NCBI GenBank assembly: GCA_029551285.1 | Contig: JAKPFT010000044.1 | Location: 1 to 64,000, forward strand | From: a bacterium | GTDB lineage: Bacteria; Ratteibacteria; UBA8468; B48-G9; DSTR01 | DNA: 64,000 bases | Direction: 5' to 3' | Shown: piece by piece, positions 49,872 through 58,455 of the stretch | Position numbering within the stretch: position 1 is the first letter of the stretch | Layout of the letters: each line of letters starts with the position of its first letter | The notes under the pieces: model-generated | What the model saw: the letters and a program-made list of their open reading frames with translations, nothing else | Told to the model about the DNA's origin: nothing | The model's database searches: none | Translations under genes and position numbers: made by a program

Positions 49872-50690
49872 TCACAGAGAAGAAAGTATCTGTCTCAGAT
49901 ACTGAAAACTGCGTTCCGCAATCGTCTCCGGTCCTGGAGAAAAATCAAAGACTTCCAGGGAAGCCCAGTGCTGGTAGCCTATCTGCTGCAACGCGGCCAG
50001 AATAGGTTTGAAATCCGTTTGCCCCCATCCTGGGCCAAGAAGATTGGTATCGTTGAAGTGCACATGACGAAGCCAGGGGGCTGAATCACGGATGATTTCC
50101 GGAATGGGTTTTTCCTCATCGCTCATGGCCTTAACATCCAGGATGAGGCCCAGGGCAGGGTGGTTAAGTTCCTTGATAAACTGGATAGCCTGCTCAGCGG
50201 TATTGATGAAGTTGGTCTCTTTCCGGCTGAGTGGTTCCAGACAGATGGACACTGCCTGTTTCCCGGCTTCTTCCAGGGCTGGCTGAAGGGCTTCAGCCAC
50301 GTAGCCAGCCACCTCCGGGAACGTTTGTCCGCTGCCAAGGGAACGTTGTCGGGGAGAACCCAGGACCATAACTTCTCCACCGATTTCTGCGGTGAAGATA
50401 ACCAGTTCCCGCAGATATGCGGCGGTTCGGGCCCGGAGGGATTTTTCCGGGGATGACAGGGATAGTCCTTCGGGTTTTACCAGCAGCCAGTGCGTGCCGA
50501 CGATGGCCAGTTGATGTTGCCGGGCCTCATTCCGGATTTGCCGGCGCCAGGCCGGGGGAATCTCTGTAACCGACGGAGCCAGGGTGAAGGGGGCAATTTC
50601 CACACCCTGATAGCCTAATCTTCTGGCGCAGGCAAAAACTTCAGCCAGTGGCCAGCCCTGAAACATTTCATTGCACAGTGCCAGTTTCAT
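49872..50690 (-). CDS. Sugar phosphate isomerase/epimerase (xylose isomerase-like TIM barrel)
   Basis: A 272-residue AP-endonuclease-2-type TIM barrel. Metal ligands are recognisable: Glu in ICLEPL near residue 150, Asp in GLILDVKAMS near 186, His in HVHFND near 210 and Glu in ASLEVFDF near 245. Close to the D-tagatose/psicose 3-epimerase type. Its start overlaps the ftsZ stop (ATGA), so a sugar gene is coupled to a division gene. Confidence 0.84.
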   Translation of the reverse strand: MKLALCNEMFQGWPLAEVFACARRLGYQGVEIAPFTLAPSVTEIPPAWRRQIRNEARQHQLAIVGTHWLLVKPEGLSLSSPEKSLRARTAAYLRELVIFTAEIGGEVMVLGSPRQRSLGSGQTFPEVAGYVAEALQPALEEAGKQAVSICLEPLSRKETNFINTAEQAIQFIKELNHPALGLILDVKAMSDEEKPIPEIIRDSAPWLRHVHFNDTNLLGPGWGQTDFKPILAALQQIGYQHWASLEVFDFSPGPETIAERSFQYLRQILSSL

Positions 50691-51784
50691 TTCGGTGGTT
50701 GACCCTTCTGAGACTGGAGTTGTTCTCTCAATCTCGGGGGCAGGTCAATAACATTCTGGTCGTCATCGGTTAAAAGCGGTGCCTCCAGCGATTCCGATGT
50801 AATCGTCCTTTTTGGCTCAATATAAGGCTTTCCCAGACCGGTGGCCAGCAGGGTTACCTTCACTTCATTTTTCAGTCTGGGGTCCAGGGTTACTCCCACT
50901 TCGCGGGCATCCGCCGACATGCGAGTTTGAATAATATTCATGGCCTCGTGGACTTCATAGAGCGTCAGGTCATCACTTCCCGTAAAACTGATAAGGATTT
51001 TCTTGGCTTCCATAATCTCAGATTTTTCCAGCAGCGGGTCCTCAATGGCGGAACGGGCAGCCTTTTCAATCCGGTTTTCTCCCTGGCCATAACCCAGACC
51101 GACGATACCGCGACCGGCGTCCCGAACCATGGCGCAGATATCGGCAAAGTCAATGTCCAGCAGGGTAGGATGGGGCTTGTTGATGAGGTCGGCAATGGAG
51201 GAAATTATTCTGGAAATGATTTCGTCAACCTTGCCCAGGGCAGCTGACATAGCCGTGGATTGCTCTACAATTTCCGCCAGCCGTTCGTTGGAAATATGAA
51301 TAAGGGTATCCACATTTTTTTCCAGCACTTCCAGGCCGGTTTTGGCCTGCTCCATTTTTCTTGGTCCTTCAAAAGCAAAAGGCGTGGTGACCAGAGCAAT
51401 AACAATGGCCTGAAGGTCCTTGGCAATTCTGGCGATTACCGGAGAACTGCCGGTTCCGGTGCCTCCACCCAGGCCAGCCGTCAAAAAAACGATGCCCGAA
51501 CCTTTCAACACTTCCTCCAGGGCGGCCCGGTCTTCATTAGCCGCGAATTTGCCTTTCTCGGGGTCGCGTCCGGTACCTCCGCCGCCGGTGGTTTTCTTGC
51601 CGATGTGAAGTTTGACATGGGCACGGCTGAATTTCAGGCCACCGCCATCGGTGTTAATGGCATAGAAGTCAACTCCCTGAATCTGGTCAAAAATCCGGGA
51701 GATAATGCTGCAGCCGGCATTGCCCACTCCTACCACCCTGATTTTGACGCTGTTGCCTGTGTTTTCATCCAGAACTTTTACCAT
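50687..51784 (-). CDS. ftsZ: Cell division protein FtsZ
   Basis: About 365 residues of a tubulin-like GTPase that builds the Z-ring. The GTP signature is GGGTGTGSS and the synergy loop reads DIDFADI where NxDFAD is usual. The nucleotide end has VVGVGNAGCSI. The C-terminal peptide VIDLPPRLREQ binds FtsA. The start at 51784 has GGAGGG 8 bases upstream. In-frame ATGs at 51862 and 51868 would add 26-28 polar residues. It follows ftsA. Confidence 0.95.
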   Translation of the reverse strand: MVKVLDENTGNSVKIRVVGVGNAGCSIISRIFDQIQGVDFYAINTDGGGLKFSRAHVKLHIGKKTTGGGGTGRDPEKGKFAANEDRAALEEVLKGSGIVFLTAGLGGGTGTGSSPVIARIAKDLQAIVIALVTTPFAFEGPRKMEQAKTGLEVLEKNVDTLIHISNERLAEIVEQSTAMSAALGKVDEIISRIISSIADLINKPHPTLLDIDFADICAMVRDAGRGIVGLGYGQGENRIEKAARSAIEDPLLEKSEIMEAKKILISFTGSDDLTLYEVHEAMNIIQTRMSADAREVGVTLDPRLKNEVKVTLLATGLGKPYIEPKRTITSESLEAPLLTDDDQNVIDLPPRLREQLQSQKGQPPK

Positions 51785-51871
51785 GGTGTTGTCCCTCCTC
51801 TGTTCCGGGACAGGCTGCCCCTTTTCCTCCGGCAAAGAATTTATATTGGTGCGCCTTTCCATCTTCATTCC

Positions 51872-53113
51872 TCACCTTCTTCTGCTCAGCCTCCTCCACA
51901 AACGTTCCCACCATGATTCGGGTTCCTCACGCCGGAGGTCCTTTTCTGCCAGAAGAAGAAGTCCAATGCCTGCCGAGAAGGCTGGGGTGGCCAGGCTTCT
52001 GTCCAGACCGGGTCTGCTTCGGGGAACGCCAATTCTGGCTGGCAGGCCAAAGATTTGTTCCGCTAACCTGACAATTCCCTTCAATCTGGCAGAACCGCCG
52101 GTAAGAACGACCCCGCCGCTTAACCGGGGAAGGAGACGGGTGGAAACCAGGGATTCCCGCACGATTTTCCCCAGAATATCCTGGGTGCGTTCGGTGACAA
52201 TCTTAGAAAGGTCGGCCACAGTCACCTTCCGGTTGAGACGGCCGGCCGGCGTAAAGACATCCAGTTCTTCATTCAGCACTGGATTTTTCTCGGCGGCCAG
52301 GGTGTCGTAGTTACAGTAACCGTGATTTTTCTTCAACTCTTCCGCGTAGTTTGCCGGCAGATGGAGCAACATGCACAGGTCGCTGTCAACGTGGCCGCCA
52401 CCTACCCGAAAAGAATTGGTGAGCACCAGATTGTTATCCCGGTAGACAGCGATATTGGTGGTGCCCCGGCCCAGGTCTATCACCAGCGCCCCCAGCTTTT
52501 TCTCTTCTTCATTCAGTACAGCCTCAGCCGCGGCCCAGGCCCCGGGAAAGATAAGTTCTACTTCAATGTCCAGTCTCTTCAAACATTGCATAATATCCTG
52601 AATCGGATTGACTGCGGCGGTAATCGCGTTGACCCTGACTTCCAGGGTATGGGCGTGAAGTCCCAGCGGAGCCTTCCGGGTAGGGCTCTGATAGTCCACA
52701 AAGTACTGCTGGGGAAGAAGGTGAAGAATCTGACGGCCTGTCTGGTCAGCCGCTATCACATCGGCCCTGATAGCCTGGTCAAGTTCTTTAATGTCGGCTT
52801 CGGTAATCTCACGGCCGGCAGGTTCAATCTTCATCTCTTTCTGGTAGAGCTGGCCGCGGACATGGCCGCCACCGACACTGATGACGACCCATTCCACCTT
52901 TTCTTCAACGATCTGTTTCATCCTTTCAAAGAGTTCGGAGAGTTCGTTGGTGAGGCTATCCATGTCCACGACCCGTCCGGACTGAACAATCTCCTGGGAA
53001 GGATAGGCAACCTCACCGCCAAGAATCTCCAGGCCTCCTGAAGTTAACAGCCCGCTCACAGCGAAGAGTTTGCTGCTGCCGATATCCAGAGCCGTAATAA
53101 TCTGTTCATTCAT
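51872..53113 (-). CDS. ftsA: Cell division protein FtsA
   Basis: A 413-residue actin-like protein that tethers FtsZ to the membrane. N-terminal ALDIGSSKLFAV, the SHS2 (1C) domain about 85-170, phosphate-2 VIDLGRGTTNIAVY near residue 208, and adenosine motif GVVLTGGSARLKGI near 345. The C-terminal end (EPESWWERLWRRLSRRR) is a basic amphipathic membrane-targeting helix. It overlaps ftsQ by 8 bases. Confidence 0.96.
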   Translation of the reverse strand: MNEQIITALDIGSSKLFAVSGLLTSGGLEILGGEVAYPSQEIVQSGRVVDMDSLTNELSELFERMKQIVEEKVEWVVISVGGGHVRGQLYQKEMKIEPAGREITEADIKELDQAIRADVIAADQTGRQILHLLPQQYFVDYQSPTRKAPLGLHAHTLEVRVNAITAAVNPIQDIMQCLKRLDIEVELIFPGAWAAAEAVLNEEEKKLGALVIDLGRGTTNIAVYRDNNLVLTNSFRVGGGHVDSDLCMLLHLPANYAEELKKNHGYCNYDTLAAEKNPVLNEELDVFTPAGRLNRKVTVADLSKIVTERTQDILGKIVRESLVSTRLLPRLSGGVVLTGGSARLKGIVRLAEQIFGLPARIGVPRSRPGLDRSLATPAFSAGIGLLLLAEKDLRREEPESWWERLWRRLSRRR

Positions 53114-53885
53114 GGAGAGGTTTCAGGTAAGGGTCTCTGAAGCGCATGTCCACATACTGCCACTTAATCTGTTTCCGGGCGCATCCCTGGAGCACCTGCT
53201 TCAACTGGTACATTTTCACCCGGGGCTGGTCGGCACACAAATAAACCTCACCTTCTTGACTTTTTAAAACAATCCGGTTGATGTCAGTGAGATCAACTTC
53301 CTGCCAGTGAAAAAAAACCTTCAGGTTGTAAGCATTATACCATCTTTCTACCTCTCGCAAAAGAGCGATTTTGGAGTAATCTGCTGGTCTTACCCGGCCA
53401 TTTTCCAGTCCGATGCCTTTAACGGCGAGGAGAGAAACAGAATTTTCCCGGTCAGGAAGTTGCCAGCCATTCCTATCGATAACTACATCTTCTGGCAGGA
53501 TTCTTATCCAGGCGTGGCGCAGGGAGACGAAGACATCAAGGCCGTGGGGTAGCCTTTTCTGAATTTTGACCTCACCAGCGCCAGGCAGCGCCATCAGTTC
53601 ACGGTAAAGTCTTTCCAGGTCAATCCAGAGAAGATTCCTGGTAGGCTCTGCCTGGATTATTCTTTCCACTTCACCAAGGTATTCAGGAGGAGTAACCGAG
53701 ATTTGCTCCAGCGTAAAAAAGGGAAGAGACCTCAGATAGTTTTCCCAGAACTTTCTGACGATAAAACAGGAACTCACTATCAGAATGAGCGAAAGGCTGC
53801 CGGCTAAAAGTTTGAGCCGCTGCCAGCGTCTGACTTTTCTTTCCCCCCTTGTTCTTACCAGTCGCTTTCGTGTCTGTTCTTCCAT
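53106..53885 (-). CDS. ftsQ: Cell division protein FtsQ
   Basis: A 259-residue bitopic protein of the divisome. Basic cytosolic N-terminus, one membrane helix (about residues 24-44), a POTRA domain (about 58-127, LEQISVTPPEYLG to HAWIRI), and the FtsQ beta-domain ending in YVDMRFRDPYLKP, the typical VDLRF...P signature. Usual position between ddl and ftsA. Confidence 0.92.
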   Translation of the reverse strand: MEEQTRKRLVRTRGERKVRRWQRLKLLAGSLSLILIVSSCFIVRKFWENYLRSLPFFTLEQISVTPPEYLGEVERIIQAEPTRNLLWIDLERLYRELMALPGAGEVKIQKRLPHGLDVFVSLRHAWIRILPEDVVIDRNGWQLPDRENSVSLLAVKGIGLENGRVRPADYSKIALLREVERWYNAYNLKVFFHWQEVDLTDINRIVLKSQEGEVYLCADQPRVKMYQLKQVLQGCARKQIKWQYVDMRFRDPYLKPLHE

Positions 53886-53907
53886 GACTTCGCTTCTTTC
53901 CAGATCT

Positions 53908-54828
53908 TTACTGTCGGCATTGTCTGCTGATGGCTAAGGCTATCAGGCGGTCACAGAGCTCATCAAACTCAATACCGGCTGCTCTGGCGGCATCAGGCAC
54001 AAGGCTGGTTCTGGTAAAGCCAGGAATAGTATTGACATCAAGAATCCACGGGTGACCATCCCGGTCAACCATCAGGTCAATCCGGGCCAGGTCACGGCAG
54101 CCAAGAATCAGGTAAGCCTTTAGAGAGACCCGGGCTGCTTTCTTCCGGGCCTTTTCCGGCAGCTCAGGCGGAATGCGGTGCCGGCTTGCTCCGGGTGTAT
54201 ATTTAGCCTTGTAATCATAAAATCCGGAGGCGGTTTCAATCTGGATCATCGGCAAAACAGCGGGAGGGTCGTTGCCCAGGAGGCTCACAGTCACTTCCAC
54301 CCCCGAGATGTATTTCTCTATGAAGACTTCAGAATCGTGGGAGAAGGCCTTTTCTACCGCGGCTGCCAGATGCTTTTTCTCTTTAACGATGGAGATACCG
54401 ATGGTGGAACCCAGGCTGTTGGGTTTTACCACCACCGGGAAGTCAAAAGGCAGTTTTGAAGGAAAACTTCCTCGTGGCAGGGAGACATAGGGTGGTGTTG
54501 GCAATCCATGGAAAAGCAGAATTTCTTTGGTGCGGAGTTTGTTCAGACAGAGGGCCGAAGCGGTCACGCCCGAGCCGGTATAAGGCAGATTAAGAATCTC
54601 AAGAAACCCCTGAATGGCGCCACCTTCCCCCTTACCTCCGTGGAGGGCAATGAAAACGCAGTCAGGTTTAAGTCTCTGCAATCGGGTAACAAATGTAACT
54701 GAACTCGGGTCAAGGAAAAATACCCGGTGTCCCTTTCTTCTCAGGGCCGCGGAAACTGCTCGCGCGGAGTTTAACGAGGTTACCCGCTCCGGACTTTCAC
54801 CGCCGCCCAGAACCACAACTTTCATCAA
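53908..54828 (-). CDS. ddl: D-alanine-D-alanine ligase
   Basis: A 306-residue ATP-grasp ligase making the D-Ala-D-Ala end of the wall precursor. VVLGGGESPERVTSLNSARAV at the N-terminus, ALHGGKGEGGAIQGFLE near residue 59, VVKPNSLGSTIGISIV near 137, EKYISGVEVTVSLLG near residue 172, and DVNTIPGFTRTSLVPDAARAAG near 267. Overlaps murB by 32 bases. Confidence 0.96.
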   Translation of the reverse strand: MMKVVVLGGGESPERVTSLNSARAVSAALRRKGHRVFFLDPSSVTFVTRLQRLKPDCVFIALHGGKGEGGAIQGFLEILNLPYTGSGVTASALCLNKLRTKEILLFHGLPTPPYVSLPRGSFPSKLPFDFPVVVKPNSLGSTIGISIVKEKKHLAAAVEKAFSHDSEVFIEKYISGVEVTVSLLGNDPPAVLPMIQIETASGFYDYKAKYTPGASRHRIPPELPEKARKKAARVSLKAYLILGCRDLARIDLMVDRDGHPWILDVNTIPGFTRTSLVPDAARAAGIEFDELCDRLIALAISRQCRQ

Positions 54829-55729
54829 ATCTCCCCAGACAGTTTATTTCCAGTTCCAGACAGATATTATACTGCTGCTTTACCCGTTCCCGCACCAGTT
54901 GAATGAGCCGCCAGATCTCAGAAGAACTGGCCTGGCCGGTGTTAACAATAATATTAGCATGCTTCGGAGAAATCTGTGCCCCGCCCAGGCTATACCCCTT
55001 CAATCCACACCGTTCAATAAGTTCCCCGGCAAAATGGCCGGGCGGATTCTTGAAAACAGAACCGGCCGTCCCAAAAGGGGGCGGCTGTTTTTCTCGCCGT
55101 TTTCTCATAAAGGCCACCATCCGGGAATGGATGAGAGAAGGTTTCTCAGCCAGAAGTTGCAACTGGACCGAAAAGACAAAAGTGGAAGTGAGACTGCTGT
55201 AACGGTAGCCGAAGCAGATTTCTTCACGGCCAACAGTGGTTTGCTTCTCCGGAGTGAGCACGGTCACTGTCTTCACCCGTGAAGAAAACCAACTGGTTTT
55301 CAGTCCGGCGTTGGTGACAGCCGCTCCGCCCACGGTACCGGGAATTCCGGTCAGAAACTCAAGTCCACCCAGTTGCTCTTTCAGGCAAAATTTTAAGAGC
55401 GAAGCCAGCCGCACCCCGGCCTGGGCGGTCACCTCTGTTTCCTCCCGGGTAATCCCTTTCAGCCGGCGGGTCCAGATTACCAGCCCGGCCAGGCCTTCGT
55501 CGCTGACCAGCAGGTTTGACCCGCCCCCGAGAATAAAAGTGGGGACTTTTTCGCTGGCGGCCAGGGTCAGGAGTTTAAGCACCTCTTCGGCCGAGGTCGG
55601 CTCAACAAAAAATCGGGCCGGTCCACCAGTTTTATAAGTAGTAAAAGCCGCCAGGGGTACGTTCTCCTGAAAGCGCTGGCCCATCAATTGCCGGAGCTGC
55701 TGGCTGAATTTTTCTGAAAAAGAGCCCAT
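54797..55729 (-). CDS. murB: UDP-N-acetylenolpyruvoylglucosamine reductase
   Basis: About 310 residues; FAD enzyme that completes UDP-MurNAc. N-terminal TTYKTGGPARFFVEPTS, FAD loop LGGGSNLLVSDEGLAGLVI, GIPGTVGGAAVTNAG, YRYSSL with the Tyr/Arg pair, and the catalytic Ser in GTAGSVFKNPPGHFAGELI near 240. I start at the ATG 55729; a TTG at 55753 directly after the truA stop would add eight residues. murC and murG, usual neighbours, are absent. Confidence 0.93.
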   Translation of the reverse strand: MGSFSEKFSQQLRQLMGQRFQENVPLAAFTTYKTGGPARFFVEPTSAEEVLKLLTLAASEKVPTFILGGGSNLLVSDEGLAGLVIWTRRLKGITREETEVTAQAGVRLASLLKFCLKEQLGGLEFLTGIPGTVGGAAVTNAGLKTSWFSSRVKTVTVLTPEKQTTVGREEICFGYRYSSLTSTFVFSVQLQLLAEKPSLIHSRMVAFMRKRREKQPPPFGTAGSVFKNPPGHFAGELIERCGLKGYSLGGAQISPKHANIIVNTGQASSSEIWRLIQLVRERVKQQYNICLELEINCLGRFDESCGSGRR

Positions 55730-55753
55730 TCTTTCAAAAGCGGATGTTTTCAA

Positions 55754-56578
55754 TTACGGGTCTGGCCTCCGCTGAAGGTAAGATGAACCTGGCCTCATTC
55801 TTTCGTATTTAACCTTCTTAAGATAGAGTCCCGCGGCTGGAGCCGGTGGAGGGGCCTGTCGTCTGTCTCTGGCGGAAAGTATCCCGGGCACCTCGGCAAC
55901 CGGAAGCTTGTCCTGTCCTACCCTGACCAGAAGGCCCACGATGTTTCTGGCCATTTTATAGAGAAAGCCGGTGGACTCAATTTCAATCGTCAGAATCTTC
56001 ACTGCCGGGTCAAGGGTGAAACGAGATCGTCGCAGCTGGATCCGGCGTATCTCTCTTACGGTACTTTTTATTTTACTCCCGGCACTCTGGAAGGAAGCAA
56101 AGTCATGTTTGCCTGTTAGAAAGGCTGCGGCTGCTTTCATCTTGCTGATATCCAGCGGCCGGGTAATCACCCAGGCCGTGCTTTCCAGGAAGGGAGAGTA
56201 TCTATCAGCAATCAGATAGCGATAAATCTTGGAAACTGTTAGATAGCGGCTGTGGAAAGAAGGCGGGACACGGCTAACCTTAAGAACACGGATAGACTGC
56301 GGCAGATGGGCGTTTATGGCATTTTTTATCTGCGGTACGGGCAGCGCCCTGTCGGTGTAAAAATTGGCCAGGTAATTCAGGGCATGGGCGCCGGCGTCGG
56401 TCCGGCCACAACCGATTAGAGAGACCTGGCCCAGCCCGCTGGCCGCGATGGCTTCTTCCACGGTCTGCTGAATGGTGATCATCCCTTTTTGCCTTTGCCA
56501 GCCGTAAAAGCCTGTCCCTTTGTAGCAAAGGTGAAGCAGAATATTTTTCTGAGGACGAGCAGACTTTCTTAAATCCAT
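55754..56578 (-). CDS. truA: tRNA pseudouridine synthase A
   Basis: About 274 residues, forming pseudouridine at tRNA positions 38-40. YKGTGFYGWQRQKG near residue 22, the catalytic Asp in GCGRTDAGAHAL near 62, FHSRYLTVSKIYRYLI and GFLYKMARNIVG near residue 210. The start is the ATG at 56578; the frame is open upstream into rnfB but that sequence is not conserved. No strong ribosome site. Ends directly against murB. Confidence 0.93.
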   Translation of the reverse strand: MDLRKSARPQKNILLHLCYKGTGFYGWQRQKGMITIQQTVEEAIAASGLGQVSLIGCGRTDAGAHALNYLANFYTDRALPVPQIKNAINAHLPQSIRVLKVSRVPPSFHSRYLTVSKIYRYLIADRYSPFLESTAWVITRPLDISKMKAAAAFLTGKHDFASFQSAGSKIKSTVREIRRIQLRRSRFTLDPAVKILTIEIESTGFLYKMARNIVGLLVRVGQDKLPVAEVPGILSARDRRQAPPPAPAAGLYLKKVKYERMRPGSSYLQRRPDP

Positions 56579-56616
56579 AAGCCGTGTCACCGCGAAGAAG
56601 TCAGGAAGTCCTCTTC

Positions 56617-57423
56617 TTAAGCCAGTGGCTGGTAAACTTCCGGGGCGACAAAAATGACCTTGCGGGGACATTCGGGAACGCACCGGCCACAATTGGTGCA
56701 GCGTTCCGGGTCAATGACCGCCAGGTTATTCTCAAGGGTGATTGCCTTTTCGGGGCAGATTCTGACACAGCGGCCACAGCCGATACAGCCTATCTTGCAC
56801 ACCTTCATGACCGTGGCGCCGCGGTCGTGCGAAGAACAGGCCACATAAACTTTTTTTTCCAGCAGCGTCAGTTTTATAATCTCTTTAGGACAGACCTCAA
56901 CACACCGGCCGCAGCCCACACATTTTTTTTCGTCCACTTCCGGCAAAAGCCGGCCCATGCGGATGGCGCCAAAAGGGCAGGAGCGAACACAGCTGCCAAG
57001 GCCCAGGCACCCTGAGGGACAGGCCAGATGAGTATCAAAGAGGGCGTGGAGAGCGCGGCAATCCTGAAGGTTGGTAGTAAACCTTCTGACAGCGCTGACG
57101 CCACCGGAACAGAAGACCCTGGCGACAACAGCTTTTACTTCTGTTTCCGAAAGGCCCAGAAGTTGACACAACTGCTTTCTGTTTTCCTGGCTCAGAGCCA
57201 CACATCTGGCCGGTATTGCCTTCCCTTCAGCCAGTTTCTGGGCGAAACCAGCACAGCCGGCTTCCCCGCAGGCACCACAGTTGGCCCCGGGCAGAAGAGA
57301 AAGCAGGCTGGCTACCAGAGGATTTTCCTCAACGTGAAATTTCAGGAAGAAGTATGTGAGGAAAAGCCCAAAAAAAAGCCCCAGCCCTCCAAGCACCAGT
57401 CCCGCAGTTGCCTGGTTGCTCAT
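56617..57423 (-). CDS. rnfB: RnfB-type electron transport protein (Fe-S)
   Basis: A 268-residue membrane-anchored ferredoxin-like protein. N-terminal helix (about 7-28), then the 4Fe-4S domain of RnfB with NCGACGEAGCAGFAQKLAEG (48-67) and a further Cys. About four CxxCxxCxxxCP ferredoxin motifs follow, among them CLGLGSCVRSCP, CVGCGRCVEVCP, CIGCGRCVRICP and CTNCGRCVPECP. In Rnf complexes this subunit takes electrons from ferredoxin. No rnfACDEG genes are adjacent, so it may be a stand-alone protein. First gene of the long minus-strand run, with a leaderless-type promoter. Confidence 0.9.
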   Translation of the reverse strand: MSNQATAGLVLGGLGLFFGLFLTYFFLKFHVEENPLVASLLSLLPGANCGACGEAGCAGFAQKLAEGKAIPARCVALSQENRKQLCQLLGLSETEVKAVVARVFCSGGVSAVRRFTTNLQDCRALHALFDTHLACPSGCLGLGSCVRSCPFGAIRMGRLLPEVDEKKCVGCGRCVEVCPKEIIKLTLLEKKVYVACSSHDRGATVMKVCKIGCIGCGRCVRICPEKAITLENNLAVIDPERCTNCGRCVPECPRKVIFVAPEVYQPLA

Positions 57424-57431
57424 AGGGCTGG

Positions 57432-57462
57432 ATTATACAACAAACAAAAAAAGGGGTAAAAT
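57432..57462. promoter_or_regulatory. Interleaved divergent promoters of rnfB and the second UroD-like gene
   Basis: Minus strand: TTTACC (57460-57455), 17-base spacer, TATAAT (57437-57432), 8 bases before the rnfB ATG. Plus strand: TAAAAT (57457-57462), 6 bases before the UroD-like ATG, with TTATAC 18 bases upstream as a poor -35. The boxes of one promoter lie on the boxes of the other, so only one can be occupied at a time. Confidence 0.5.
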
Positions 57463-57468
57463 TAGCGC

Positions 57469-58455
57469 ATGGAAAAGAAATTTGAAAAGCAGAGCCCGGC
57501 CCGGACGCCGAGAGAGCGGTTTATCCTGGCCCTGGAAAGACGACCGCTCACTGGACTGGTGCCCCACTTTGAACTTGTTTTTTATCTGACCATGGAGGCT
57601 TTTCGTAAGGTTCATCCCGGCCATCGGAACTACGCTCAATGGGACCAGATGAGTGAGGAGGAACGTTCTCTCCATCGGCTTGACCAGGTTGAAATTTATG
57701 TCCGGACCGCGGAAGAGTTCGGTCACAGTGCCATTTTTCTTCATCCCAATCCGGGTACCCTTGAAGAAACAGTTCGTTTGATAGACCTTATCCGGGAAAA
57801 AACAGGGGATAAATTTTTTCTGATGATTCACGGTGACGCCACCATGGGAATTCCTGGCGGTCAGCAGATGATGGAGTTTTGCCAGAGGCTTTCTGACGAA
57901 CCGGAAAAGGTGAAAGAGGAGGCTACCATCAGGGTGGAGCAGGCTCTGCAGCGGGCCGAGGAATTGAAAAGGAGGACAAGCCTGGACGGTTTCGCTCTCT
58001 GCGCTGACTATTGTCTGAATTCTGGTCCTTTCCTGAGTCCGGCCATGTTCAGTGAGTTCGTGACGCCTTACCTGGCAAGGTTGGTCAGCGGTTATCGCCA
58101 GTTAGGCTTTTATACCATAAAGCATACTGACGGCAACATCATGCCCATTCTAAATCAGTTAGTGGAAGCCAACCCCCATGCTCTTCACTCTCTTGATCCT
58201 CAGGCCGGGGTAGATATCGCCGAAGTCAAACGGTTGGTCGGCCATCGCGTCTGTCTGATTGGCAATGTCAACTGCGGCCTTCTCCAGACAGGCAGTGAAC
58301 AGGACGTAATTGCTTCAGTCAGGTACGCGCTCAGGGCCGGTATGCCAGGATATGGCTACATCTTTTCCACTTCCAACTGTATCTATACCGGTTTGCCTCT
58401 GGCTCGGTACCGACTGATGCTCAAAGTCTGGAAAGAGGAGGGCTGGTATGTCTGA
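57469..58455 (+). CDS. UroD-like decarboxylase/methyltransferase-fold protein
   Basis: A 328-residue protein of the uroporphyrinogen-decarboxylase superfamily, distinct from the copy at 33008. Features: TPRERFILALERRPLTGLVP start, DGFALCADYCLNSGPFLSP near residue 173, KHTDGNIMPILNQLVEANPHALHSLDPQAG near residue 217 and GNVNCGLLQTGS near 264. Family members without heme genes nearby are often corrinoid methyltransferase-like; substrate unknown. No clear ribosome site at normal distance; AAGGGG lies 12 bases away inside the promoter. It overlaps the nuclease gene by 8 bases. Confidence 0.83.
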   Translation: MEKKFEKQSPARTPRERFILALERRPLTGLVPHFELVFYLTMEAFRKVHPGHRNYAQWDQMSEEERSLHRLDQVEIYVRTAEEFGHSAIFLHPNPGTLEETVRLIDLIREKTGDKFFLMIHGDATMGIPGGQQMMEFCQRLSDEPEKVKEEATIRVEQALQRAEELKRRTSLDGFALCADYCLNSGPFLSPAMFSEFVTPYLARLVSGYRQLGFYTIKHTDGNIMPILNQLVEANPHALHSLDPQAGVDIAEVKRLVGHRVCLIGNVNCGLLQTGSEQDVIASVRYALRAGMPGYGYIFSTSNCIYTGLPLARYRLMLKVWKEEGWYV

